A stretch of DNA of 64,000 nt from Muricea muricata. Taxonomy: Eukaryota; Cnidaria; Anthozoa; Malacalcyonacea; Plexauridae. The translations under genes were made by a program, and so were the position numbers. The DNA lies in assembly GCA_963855995.1 (NCBI GenBank), contig OY979723.1, positions 501,001-565,000 on the forward strand, given 5' to 3'. Shown here one piece after another: positions 12,629 to 23,900 of the stretch (position 1 is its first letter; every line of letters begins with the position of its first letter). The notes beneath the pieces are model-generated. The model saw only the letters and a program-made list of their open reading frames with translations. It was not told the origin of the DNA and made no database searches.

Positions 12629-12749
12629 TAATACAAAAGTTATTCCAAATAGGCTTACTAAATAAACACTGCTGAAGATGAATCAAATCGGATTCAAAAT
12701 ACACAGTTTTTAATAAATTGTGTTAATATTCGGAATAACTTTTGTATTA
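12629..12749. repeat. 121-bp inverted-repeat element upstream of the zinc transporter
   Basis: The left arm TAATACAAAAGTTATTCC (from 12629) is repeated in reverse complement at the right end (to 12749). The arms are about 22 bp, around about 77 bp of AT-rich sequence. It is MITE-like, 185 bp upstream of the ZnT1 start codon, so it may lie in that gene's 5' intron or promoter. Confidence 0.6.
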
Positions 12750-12933
12750 TTTTTGCTGAAATTATCAGCCAGGAAAAAGATATCGATTTGTAAATCCACA
12801 ATTTTTTTTCATTTTGTATGTATAGTTAATTGTTCATGCTCAATTAAGCTGCAAAATGTATGCTTTTAAACCCTTAGATAGCATTTTAAAGTTAACTTTG
12901 TTATATATTTTTTTAGTACAGTGTTCATAAAAA

Positions 12934-13576
12934 ATGGCAAAAAAGTCCAGAAGGAAGCCTCTTCGAAATACTAAAACGTGTAGTCTGCTTTCGATGTTGG
13001 CACTCACCAGTAGCTTTTTCCTAGTTGAAATTATTGTTGGCTACATAACTGGTTCTGTTGCTCTGATCGCAGATTCCTTCCACATGCTTTCTGACGTAAT
13101 CTCTCTGATAGTCGGGTACTTTGCCTTGCGGTACTCCAAAAAAGCCGGCCAGACCGACCGGAATACGTTCGGCTGGCAGAGAGCTGAAGTTCTAGGCGCC
13201 CTCATAAACGCCGTGTTCTTGGTTGCGTTATGCTTCACGATTCTTATCGAGGCTCTTAAACGTCTTGTGGAAGTGGAAGCGATCAATAATCCATTGTTGG
13301 TCCTAATTATCGGCGGCGTTGGTTTACTGGTGAATGTGATTGGCCTGTTCATGTTTCATGGTCATGGGCATGGTCACTCTCATGGTGGGGGGAGTAATAG
13401 TCATTCGCACGGTGCTGTTGGCGATGGTAACAGCATGCCGGCCATACAGGCGGGAGACACCATTTCAAATAAGGGTAACGACAGCACTGTTAAACTTGAT
13501 GAGCAAACGAATGAGACTGTGTTTGGTAGTACATCTTATTTGAAAGATGCCAAAGAGATTCAGAAATTTGCCACAG
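12934..13576 (+). CDS. SLC30A1: ZnT1 exon 1: membrane segments 1-4 and His-rich loop
   Basis: Codes for residues 1-214 plus one base. The start ATG has a basic N-terminus (KKSRRKPLR) and AAA just before it. The donor is CAG|GTTTGT at 13576/13577; reading through it gives a TAG three codons on. It holds the first zinc-binding pair and the HGHG loop. Confidence 0.9.
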
Positions 13577-16265
13577 GTTTGTAGCATGTAGTGTTTGTTT
13601 ACAATTGCAACTTGAACTGCAAACTTTGCTAGGGTACATTGTCTGTACTTTACAACATGTTTCAAGCAAACTTTGCAATTTTATTCGTGTAAGGAAGCTC
13701 TTCCTGGCTGTACTGATCAATTTCATTCTTTAAAATTTAGTATATAATGGAAATTGTTCATTGTAATACCGCTATAAGAAGATTTTAGGCTCTTCTATGG
13801 TGTTAAGATTATCATTTACAGAAAAGAGTTGCTGAAATATACTTCAAATTGAGAAATGTTATGTATGCTTGGCATTCTCTATCTAAACAAGCCAAGGACA
13901 TATAAATGAAATAATTGATGCTTTTGGTACTTATCTCACTGCTAACTAAGTGATGTTTGATAAATGAATCTGCCGGCATGAACTAGCTGATGTGAACTAA
14001 AATCAAGGTTTACTGGCAGCCAGTGCATGTAAGGATAAGATTTGGATAAGACTTGAAATAGGACAAGGAGAATATTGGTCAAAAGATACTTAGTTTTCCA
14101 TGGCTATACAGTGACTATACAATGTTTCTATTCAACTGAATGTTTATATGCCTTATAAAAATGTTCCTCAATTAGGAATTGGAACTCTGAGAATGTAAAC
14201 AATTTGAGAGACGTTCTCAAGAAATATTCCTTTCTCAAATGTTTGTATTAAAAGTGCATTAAAACAGTTCTATTCACAGTTCTATTAAAACAGTGCTAAA
14301 GCTAGAACTAACGCTACCAGTGCAGATAGGCCAGTCAAAAGTACACAAAAGTTATAGGTTCTTTTACTACCTGAAATGATTAAACAAAATTCAAGGTTTC
14401 GAACGAAGACTCCCCCCAAATGTGGAATTCTGTTTTTAATATTTTCTGCTAGCGAAAGAACCTGTATCTTTTGCGTGACATAGCTACAGCCTTGGAATTG
14501 CCAATTGTCAAAATACGAGCGTTTCCAAATGAATGTAGGACATTTTGATAAAGAGTTTACGTAATTTAAATTGTTGCCTTTATTTCGTTTTACTAAAAAA
14601 TGAATTGTCTTTGATAATTTAGCAATTAACGGTATTAATAGGTCGTGTTAAAGATGCTGCTACAGATAACGTATTAAGAGAAGTTCTTTGACTTTATTTT
14701 AAATACAACATGTAAATTGATTCCTGCTCAGCTACTTGGCAAATTTATGCCCTCGTAGTGAAAAGAATAACACTATACTGCAATGGAAAAATCATGTCTT
14801 CAGTCTATGCTAAAGATTTTCATAAAATGTCAAATGACTACAGAAAGAGTTGGCGGGCTGGCAGCATTATTCAGCGTTTATTCATGACCTTTTATTGTCG
14901 AGTAGATGTTTTGTTGTGATTGTTCAATGCAGACTGCAGACTGTTCATTCACCGCATGAAAACATGCACATGACAATGCCTCTGGCTGAGCACTTTCAAA
15001 GGAGCTCTCGACCTGTACGTCAACAATTTAATAGCCATTGTGACATTATTAGATATTATTATCCTTTATAACGTGGTTATAAGGTTGTAGGGCTTGTACA
15101 GCAAATATACTGAACTTATCAATAGACAAATTCCAGTGTAGACTAAATTTTAACCTGAGGCTTAGCAAGAATGAAATCTGGGTAGAGCACTTTAAAGTTA
15201 GTCAAGTATAAATTGCCATGATTTAGTCGATATGAATTGCAACATTTATATGATTAATCTAGTGATTGTACGAGAGAAATCCGTAGATCTTCCTCAGTGT
15301 TCCTCATCCGATTCAGAAAATCATGCTCTTCACAACGAACGCAAGGTGACAACAAGCGCTCAGATGAACATGCGTGCTGTGTACCTGCACGTCCTTGGGG
15401 ATGCCTTGGGCTCGGTGATTGTAATAGCTAGTTCCCTGTGTATCATTTACGGAGAAGGGGATTGGACTTTGTATGTAGACCCTGGCATGAGTTTGGTGAT
15501 GGTGCTGATCATAATGAAGTCATCGGTACCGTTGTTAAAAGAATCTGCTTTAATCTTGATGCAAACTGTGCCAACTCATATTAAGATACAAGAAGTACGG
15601 GAACGATTACTCCAGCAAGTCGATGGAGTATTAAGCTTGCATGAGTTTCATGTTTGGCAACTGGCAGGCGATAAAATAATCGGTAAGTGTACAGTATGTG
15701 TTGTTTTAACTACCCCACTTGTCTGCCAGTATTTGGACTACAACTTTCAAACTCTTTCAAAGAAAACAACTTTTGTTGTTTCTGTTCTAAGAAAGAATAG
15801 ACCCTCTTTAAGAACACTAAATGTGTGGCTGTTTAGTCAATTGCTGAACAAGTTCTTCAAAACTTTTTCATCAACTTCTAAAACCGGAGAAAATTTTAAA
15901 ATCCTACCTTTGTCAACCTTGCAGCGTCTGCTCACATCACGTGTCGTTCCATGGCAGATTATATGCCCATAGCGAACAAGGTGAAGGATTTTTTTCACAA
16001 CGAAGGCATCCACTCAACGACTATTCAGCCAGAATTCATCGAGGATCCTCCAGAACTGACGGAATTGGGCAACTGCGTTCTAGATTGCGGAGGAGACAAA
16101 GACTGCGGTGCTCAAAGGTGTTGTCCAGAGGATGTTAGGCAGAGGAAAAAATCTCCTGTGAATCAAAACGGAGAGAATGGCCTTTCTGATTCTGAAGAAA
16201 TTGGAAAGACTTCCAAGCACAACTCCTACACGTGTATAGTTGACACAAGTTCTACACGTGTATAG
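12934..16265 (+). CDS. SLC30A1: ZnT1-like zinc exporter (SLC30A1 group), complete, three exons
   Basis: Exons 12934-13576, 15317-15682 and 15925-16265 join in frame (phase 1 at both junctions) to 449 residues plus stop. Cation diffusion facilitator fold: six membrane segments at about 17-38, 43-63, 86-106, 119-140, 234-256 and 265-285. The Zn site is formed by H50/D54 (HMLSD, segment 2) and H239/D243 (HVLGD, segment 5). A His-rich cytosolic loop (HGHGHGHSHG, from about 142) follows segment 4. The C-terminal domain carries a Cys cluster (C387, C391, C397, C402, C403), a known mark of ZnT1. The family exchanges cytosolic Zn2+ for protons at the plasma membrane. Human ZnT1 is about 507 residues; this one is shorter in the loop and tail. 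A pyrimidine tract and AG at 12903-12916 suggest a 5' UTR intron. The stop falls inside a 26-bp tandem repeat, so the tail is probably altered. Confidence 0.92.
13577..15316 (+). other. ZnT1 intron 1
   Basis: 1.74-kb intron. It carries a dispersed repeat at about 14310-14420, described separately. No other gene is seen; the short ORF at 14850-15071 has no support. Confidence 0.7.
14310..14420. repeat. Dispersed repeat, related to 38775-38900
   Basis: Both copies contain AGTACACRAAAGWTATAGG, then TTCTTT, and a YCTGAAAYGATWA segment, followed by a diverged GACGTTTCGAA-like part. Same orientation in both places. Class unknown. Confidence 0.55.
15317..15682 (+). CDS. SLC30A1: ZnT1 exon 2: membrane segments 5-6 and start of cytosolic domain
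   Basis: The acceptor GATTCAG is at 15316. The exon begins by completing a Glu codon and gives HVLGDALGS (segment 5 metal site) and the segment-6 DPGMSLVMV stretch. It ends in HEFHVWQLAGDKII, the conserved start of the CDF C-terminal domain, with donor GTAAGT. Confidence 0.9.
15925..16265 (+). CDS. SLC30A1: ZnT1 exon 3: cytosolic C-terminus with Cys cluster
   Basis: The acceptor TTGCAG ends at 15924. SAHITCRS continues the beta-alpha-beta domain. The CVLDCGGDKDC and RCC cysteines resemble the C-terminal Cys motif of vertebrate ZnT1. The last residues come from a duplicated 26-bp unit. AATAAA candidates for polyadenylation are at about 16992 (inside a retroposon) and 17251. Confidence 0.88.
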
Positions 16266-16295
16266 TTGACACAAGTTCTACACGTGTATAGTTGA
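16218..16295 (+). repeat. 26-bp tandem triplication across the ZnT1 stop codon
   Basis: Three units at 16218-16243, 16244-16269 and 16270-16295. Units 2 and 3 are identical; unit 1 differs at two bases. Each contains TACACGTGTATAGTTGA. As 26 is not a multiple of three, unit 2 is read in a different frame from unit 1, and its TAG ends the ZnT1 protein. Confidence 0.95.
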
Positions 16296-16837
16296 AGAGA
16301 TCGCCTGAGAACTGTTCTAAAACGCTTGTTAGGACTTGTTTGTAGTCCGAAGTTCTGATTGTTCGTATTAGAACGTAATGCCGTTGTGGCCTTCATTTAG
16401 TCATAATAGCCGCGAGGGCATATTGAATTGATTGTCGATGTATCTCAAGACTGATTTGAACGTTACACAGTCAGAAAAGCCACATACTTGTAAGTAATGG
16501 CATGGCTTTTCGGGAAATTAGTGATTAAATGGCCCCTTACCCTCGGGAGGTTTGTGGAATTCTCGAGGGCCTTTGTAATAGCATAGTTGACAAGGGTTTC
16601 CAAGCATATAATTTATTTTTACTAATTGTTCAAACTCCTGTGAGAATAGGGAAATGTACATATTCATATTACAACACCTAAATAAGTTTGAATGTTGTTA
16701 ATAAGCGTGAATAAGGGTGTTTTGTTGTTGTGTCGAATGTAATTACTTGCATGTTTGACCATCCATAACCGAGCAGGCGATTAGAACTAGTTATTAGTTA
16801 GTAATCGACCCGATAAAAACAAAAAAACCCGGTCAAC
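16296..16837. other. ZnT1 3' flank, nothing recognised
   Basis: Presumed 3' UTR and flank. No ORF, RNA or repeat that I can support. Confidence 0.4.
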
Positions 16838-17130
16838 TATGCTACTATTGATGCAAGTTGTGGACTTTACCAGCTTGATGCAAGTTTGTCATCATGTTGC
16901 AACTAGCATGTTAACTTCATCAAGCTGCATCAAGTCTGTGAAAATCAGACCTGATGAAATTGGCTCTGAAAAGCCTCTCTGGGGAGAGTTCAATAAATTA
17001 TTGTATTGTATTGTATTGTAAATTTGATATTTACAGACCTATTACTGAAACAACTTGCATTAAGCTTGTGGATAAAGTCTTGACGATCAACTTGCATCAA
17101 GTTTGTTTGTAACTTGGAACAGAATTATTG
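16838..17130. repeat. Dispersed repeat of the ACTTGTTGCAA type, copy interrupted by a retroposon
   Basis: Composed of degenerate short units such as GATGCAAGTTTGT, TTGCAACTAGCATG and GCATCAAGTCTGTGAAAATC. Related copies are at 27700-27956 and 32140-32375, with a fragment at about 138-175. The sequence is split by the insertion at 16953-17033 and resumes afterwards (CAACTTGCATTAAGC, ATCAACTTGCATC). Confidence 0.6.
16946..17040 (+). mobile_element. 5'-truncated retroposon with target duplication
   Basis: CAGACCT at 16946-16952 is repeated at 17034-17040. The 81 bp between end in CAATAAATTATTGTATTG with a (TTGTA)n run. A direct duplication plus a short-repeat 3' tail is the mark of target-primed reverse transcription. 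The source family cannot be named from so short a piece. Confidence 0.7.
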
Positions 17131-17461
17131 TTATCAAACCGGAGCAAGCGATGCGAATGCATTCTGGTATCGACTGCAAGCTGCGCTTTTCTGATTATGC
17201 AGTTTAACAGTATTTGAAATTGTCCTCTATGGCAATTTTAACTAAATGGGAATAAAGCGTAACAGACAAGCAAGTTTAATCAATATTATGACATGTGGCA
17301 AGACACACACCTATACAGGGAAAAACGTCTACAAGAATCGGTGTTCAACCGTGCACCCAAATTACTTTGTCAATTTTTTTATTGATATTAATGGAACGAT
17401 TGCAGTATGGGAAAAATTTTGAAAAAAGTTGAAACAGGAAAATTTATCTCCACAGCATTGA

Positions 17462-17725
17462 AGAGCATCCTAAAATTAGTAAAATTGCAAAGTTTGGTCG
17501 CGAAACGTTGTAAAATGTGGAAAATGTAAGCCTGTGAAGATTGCAAATTTTGTATATTTTTGTATTACGCACGGAAATTGATACCAACATCTAGAAAACG
17601 GTATCAATTTTCAGTGCGTAATACAAAAGTGTACAAAATTCGCAAACTTTGCAGGGCTATATTTTCCTCATTTTACAACATCTCGCGACCAAACTTTGCA
17701 ATTTTTGCTAATTTTAGGATGCTCT
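17462..17725. mobile_element. Fold-back (long inverted repeat) element, copy 2
   Basis: Starts AGAGCATCCTAAAATTAG and ends in its reverse complement. Pairing continues outside the core: CCACAGCATTGA before it matches TCAATGCTGTGG after it, and TTTTGAAAAAAGTTGAA at about 17417-17432 pairs with about 17756-17772, so the whole element is roughly 17390-17800. Core sequence and layout match copy 1 at 11465-11738. Confidence 0.8.
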
Positions 17726-17805
17726 TCAATGCTGTGGTAATGAATTTTCCCACTTCAACTTTTTTCAAAATTCTGTCCATAATGCAAGCGGGCCATTTAT
17801 AATCG

Positions 17806-19377
17806 TGTGTTATTAATCGAGTTTTTTGTAAAAAAACAAACCAAATTGGAAAAGTTGCATACAAAAGATGAAAAAAAAACTTGCTATCAAGAAAATCTGT
17901 CATGAAATGGATGCACTTGCTTGTCTGCAGTCCCCGTTGCCGGGTATTGGCGCAGAGAATGCGAGTTAGTCATTTCTCTTTAGATATTGCTGTTTGTTGG
18001 CAAGATTTCTATACATTGACTTCGTGTTAGGTAATTGAAGTCCCTTATAAGTCCCAGTTAATTTGTAAAAATTATAATAAAAAAATGCATTTCAAGATAT
18101 GCTAATATAGATTACTTAGTCAACCGTTTCTTGATTTTTGCCACGGAGCAAGGTAAGGCACATGTGCATTGGGATTGGCGAAACCTTTTACTGGGAAAAC
18201 CAATTTACTCCAAAGCTAGCTACAAATCATCAACCATACGCAGAGAATTGTAAATTACACTAGTGGAATAGTGGGGCCACAATAAATACAACTTTACCAG
18301 GACGAATTTTTACCAACAAACGTGCAATTTTGAAAACTAAAAGCTAGATCCGACAAGAATTATTTAAGCTAAAATTTTGCCGGCTCTTTCCAAGAAAGAA
18401 AGAATTATTTCTGCAGGCTATATATTTAAGACATCGGAGCACTTAAAGTTTGATTACCTTTTTTCAGATACAACCTCAATCCTTGGTCCTTGCTAGAGAA
18501 ACAATAACGTTTTACAATGACAAGAAAATTCATTTATTATATTCAAAAACGATAAATACATATTGTGAAAATACGTCCAATGAACTATCTGTAACAAATA
18601 AATTTCATAGTGTATTTACCTATAGTACACGCTTACAGACTGTCATTTCCAGGGCACATTTCTGACGTAAATGGCATTTGCCCAGCAAACCACAGTATCT
18701 AAACGCATACATTTACAAAGCTGAGAACTTGATAAGTTTCAGCTTAATGAAAAACTCTAAGGCATTCGTTTTTCCAAAATTACACAAATATTTCACAGCC
18801 ATCTATTTAACTATGTGTTCAGTGAATTGAACAATATTTTTACACCACCAAATATTTAATGGTGAAAATGTTTGTGTGTAAAATTAAGTCAAAAATTAAA
18901 AATTATTATAAAACATTTGCAAGGCGACAGTAATAACCCCTCCCCCCGTGAAAGCAACTTTATCTATGGAAAAACATGGCTGCCAAAATTTGGCTTTGCA
19001 TCTAATATCAATGCTATACCCTAACAACTTTACATTAAATAAAATACTTTGGTGCGGATGCACATTAAAAATTTGCTGCTTTGTGTTCGATGTATAAATG
19101 TCTTCAAAACTATAAACAAACTTGAATGTTTCGCTGCACAAAACGTCATTATAAATATGTTACATTATTTACAAAAAACTATTTTTAAAACCTATATATA
19201 ACACTTAATATTTAACTACTTCACCACAAATCTGAAACAACACAGAAAATAAGTATTTAGCGATTTTTTGAGGAGTTAAATATTAATGACGTCTATAGGC
19301 TAGCTTCTTCAACGCTTTTTGATGTTAAAAGAAGTTGGTATATCTGATATGTGATCTTCATAAGCCATCACCTACCG
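17806..19377. other. Tail-to-tail intergenic region, ADAMTS 3' UTR
   Basis: This holds the presumed 3' UTR of the minus-strand ADAMTS gene. A minus-strand AATAAA (TTTATT on plus) is at 18533-18538, a possible polyadenylation signal. No gene is recognised; the 81-codon minus ORF at 18896-19141 has no support. Confidence 0.4.
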
Positions 19378-20950
19378 TTATAAAGCGACTCGAAGCGTTC
19401 GATACGGTCTGCATACTCCGCAGTAGCCGCCACACATTCCTGTGACTATTTGTCTTCCCTGTAAGAAACATAAAGCAACCATTAGGCACTGAAAGTTAAG
19501 TCAATTTTTTGTCTTCATTTCAAATGTACCCATCTACAGACCTACCTCCTTTATAGTTATTACTCTTGATAAATAATAACCGTATGATTTCCAAGTCACC
19601 TGAGGTGACAGTGATATTCCTGTATTCGTTAAATCAATACTGAAACGACCCTGAAAAACAAATTACATAAACATTAGCGAAACAGCTAGAATATCATCAT
19701 TCGGGTACTTTTTGTATCTTAGCTCATTTGTCTTACTGTTGCATTTCTGTTGAAATGAAGAAGACAAAGAAAGAAGCTAAAAGAAGTTCTCAGTGTCTTT
19801 GACTTAGGTTTACTTAGCGTTAGGATTATTTTGAGGAGAGTTTACGGTTAAGCAAATTGAAGAAAATATAAAAAGCCTATAAAGACGCTTGTTACATGTA
19901 TGTACGTAAAACTTTATATAATGACGCTAGCCCCATCAGCAAATGCTGGTTTCCGTGAAGGGCGTCTTAACATATAATTATTTACAAAATATCTGCCTAT
20001 TACTAAAGTACATTATTCTGGTGTGACCCGTTTTATAGTTATAAATGAGTGGACAGAACTTGCTAATTTGGCATTCGGTGGAAGACTGTTCCACGGTAGT
20101 ATATATGCTGAGTGTAAGCTTCGCTTAGCTGCATGGGTAACTTCTATATAATAATGGTCCTAAAACTGCCGGTGAGGAAGACGAATTAAGATTTGTTTTC
20201 TTACCTGTGGGCACTGGGCTTTGCTATAACAATCACCAGCTGTACCAAAGCTTGGCGAATGTTTACCACGAGTGACAGCAAATGTGAAATCACCTCCTGT
20301 AATGTCACGTAAACAATTACCAGTAAACACAAAGTTTACGAATAAACATGGCGAATTTCATTAGGTAAGTTTCAACAAGCAACATGATTTCAAGTCCTGC
20401 TTACCAATGATAGCCATTCGTGAAACATCAAATCTAACTTTAGAAAAGTACGTTCCGCCTGAAGTCGGAAATAACTCGCGATGACAGAGCGGGCAATCGT
20501 CTCTTCTTGCTCCGCTGTAAGGACATTTGCTGGGATTTTTTAAACTAAAATAGAAAAATGAATAAACCAGGGTTAGTGGGTAAATATAGAAAGAAATTTA
20601 AAAGAATTTTAAACGGAGTTAAAGTTTTAAATTTTACCTTCTGTGATAATATTCTGCAAAATTATTCTGAGGTCCTGACTTTAATGTTATGTATTCTTTA
20701 GGATTATTTGTTAACATTCCGTAACAATATACCTGAAAAAATGCATAAAATAAAGAACTATTTTTATCAATAATGAAAAGTCAAAAATTACACAGATATT
20801 TTAATGAAAATGTCTCTTTCAAATACACTTTGATATTCGCTTAATTCAGCTAGCGTACCTGAATCTTCTTATGACCAATGGTAATGTTGAATTCGGCATC
20901 ATCTTGTTTGCCTTGTTGAATTTGGATGTCTTTGCACGAGTTTGGTTCAC
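19378..20950 (-). CDS. ADAMTS9: ADAMTS exons 36-41: GON domain
   Basis: Exons 20950-20859, 20732-20638, 20544-20405, 20296-20205, 19650-19546 and 19458-19378 (residues 1781-1981). GON landmarks: [51 protein letters not shown] and CGGYCGVC near the end; TAA at 19380-19378. The domain marks the GON-ADAMTS subgroup and is required in nematode GON-1 for secretory-pathway roles. Confidence 0.95.
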
Positions 20951-23900
20951 CTGAATGAATATTTAAAAGTCACGTGTTTGCGCTATACGCGAACACAGAG
21001 ACAACCAAAATTTTTATACAACAAAATGTCTTGGTAAATTTCCCAAATTGCATCTAGGAATGATTTTGCGCAAACATATACAAATCACAGCAAGACACAT
21101 AAAAATCATGTATCTAAGAAAGGTAGGCTGTGCATTGCGAAGAATACATCAGAGGACGTGTAATCCAACTTACATTGTGGTAACAAACACTCTCTGGTAT
21201 CATCAGGTTTGATAACACCGTCCTTTAAACAGCTTCGCTCGGAGCTGTAATGGTTATTACGACCCAGACACTTCACAGCTCGTCGCATGGTTGCCTTTCC
21301 GCAAGTTGTCGAACACTGTAAGAAATTCAAAATAAATCTTAGTTCTATTAGAATGTGAAGTGATGTTTAAAATTTTCAGAAAAGAAGAAAGTTTCTTACG
21401 CTAGACCACGGCCCTGTTTTCCATGTGTAGAAACTGTTGCACGATCCATGATTACAGCGTCTATCGAGCGACGGTTTTGTATTTTTGTCGCAAAGATCGT
21501 CGGAGTTCTTGCCTTTTTCAGGACACGTGACTGTTCTGGTTTGCACACCTTCGCCACAAGACTTTGAACACTGGAGACGAAAATTTTAGAAATTCTATCA
21601 AACATTTTGTTACCAAGGCTTGTCTTTCCTTGGGCAATATAAATTTGCAGGATCATTATGGAATAGGATTATCTCCTATTGATAAGTGTTACTACAGGAG
21701 GAAACCTAAACTAGACTAACTTTATTTATACTGGATAGCTCTATCAGTTCTAAACTGATCTTCCTAGAGGTCCAGTAAAGATCACCTCTTATCAAACCTG
21801 CACTAAACTAACTTTATTTATAGTAGATAACTCTATCAGTTTTGAACTGTCCTTCCTAGAGGTCCCGTAAGGATTATCTCTTATTCATCCAAACTAATTT
21901 TATTTTCGAAATATACAAACCTCAGACCAATGTCCAACAGACCACGGCGTGGAGCATTCTTTATTTACACATGAACTAATCTTGACTGGTTTTCTTGCTG
22001 GATCACAGTTGCTATTCGGAACTTGACGTTCTTTTTCATCGATACAAATCACCATTCGCGTCTGGACGCCAGACCCACAGGTGGTGGAGCACTACATGAA
22101 AAATATGAGTGGTGACATCAAGAACGTATAGAACAAAGTAAAATCTTGAACATTTGTTTCAGAGCCTACACTTTGGAACAGCGAAATGAAATGACTTACT
22201 GGACTAAATGATGTAGTGAACCATCTGTAATTTGCATTCTGTGATTGACACTTCTTAAGATTGCATGGCTGCTCATCATTTGGTCTCTGTTGTTTTGTAC
22301 AGTATTTATCATCCACAAACGATGTATCTCTTCTACATCGCACACTTCTCGTTCTTTTCCCTGGACCACATTTTGTTGAACACTAGAAAAGAATTAACAA
22401 GTTAGTTAAACAGCACCACAGAAAGCTAGACGACTCTGAATGGAATTCCCTATTTAAGCTATTTAAAAATAATACTAAGGTTTCAAGACGCCCACCTCTC
22501 CCCAGAGTCCAGTCTCCCAGATACCACACGTGTTTCTCCTGCATGTCTTCTGTGATCGAGGTCGTCTCCTCAAATGTCGACATTTTGATGAAGCGACTCG
22601 ATTACCACGGGTATCTTCGCACCAGACATCACGGTTCTTTATTCCCACACCACAATTCACGGAACACTGGCAAGATAGACACATTCTGTGAGTATAATAC
22701 AGTCAAGCATCCACCTGCTCACCATCTGTAATGGTGGTATGAAACTTAATTTCATTCATCCAATGCACACCAAACAATTACCTCATTCCATTTTCCTTTC
22801 GCCCAGTGAACAGGCGGAAGACATCTCTTCGTGAAACAAGATTTCATGGCTGAAGGACGCAGTTTCCTGTTGCAGCTCCTATCAGACAGAGTATGTGTTC
22901 CGTTGGAACAGTAAACCTGTCGAGATACTGCACCTAATCCGCATGTTCTCGAACACTGAAAGTTAAGAAGAGAGAAGTTTTTTAAAGCCTAATTTCTTTG
23001 TTTGACGCATTTGCGTACAAAATATCAATGCCAGCAAAATAATAATATTCATCTGAGTACACAACACCAACACAGATATCTACGGAATCATCATTGCATT
23101 TAAGATTACTTTCACATCGAAGGAACATGACCCAGTTTCGAAACACACACATAGTTCAGCCAGCAGAGCATTGGGCTTGCATTCCACAGGCCGTAGGTTC
23201 GATTCCCACCGCGGTCAGGCATATTTCTAAGCTTGCAATATCAAGGTGAAGCCACATTACGATTAGCGCTGCTGTTGTTAGAGAATAATTTATATCAAAG
23301 TATCCTACCTTGCTCCATTCCGTAGTTTTCCACTTCGGACATTCTCTTGAGTTACATTTGGAATTGGACGCTGGTTTCAATCTTTTATCACAAGCGATTT
23401 TGTCCCCGTGATTCCGTTTTGAAACACCAAACACGCAACTGACACTGCGCTGCCTCAGCCCATCTCCACACGTCTTGGAGCACTGCAGAAAGATAGATAA
23501 GTTAAATAATAAAGATAGATAAAGATTTGTTTGCAAATTTTACAAAAAGGATTACAAAGCATGGAAGAAATGTACGGAAAATTTTTTTCTCTATTAAATA
23601 TTTCTCAACCAGAAGATGCTACTAAGTATAAACTATAAATAAATTCAACAAGCTAAAAATGTTTTAGACTCTTAGTTTTAAACTCAATTCATCGCCATGC
23701 ACAGAAACCAGAAGAGATATAGTGTCTTTTTCTCACCTCACTCCATGAGCCAACTCGCCAATAGGGACATGTTGCTAAATTACAACTTGCAATCGAGGCT
23801 GGTTTCGTTCTTTTGTCGCAGCCTTGGTCAGAATATTTCTTCCCGGAAGAGCCATCAAAACAAACAACCGTACGACGTTTATAGCCACGACCACAAGTCT

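Noticed and set aside
13041-13352. Antisense 103-codon ORF over ZnT1 exon 1
   Set aside because: Shadow of a real exon on the other strand.
23152-23225. Functional tRNA gene
   Set aside because: Boxes A and B are present, but the acceptor stem and anticodon arm do not fold properly.
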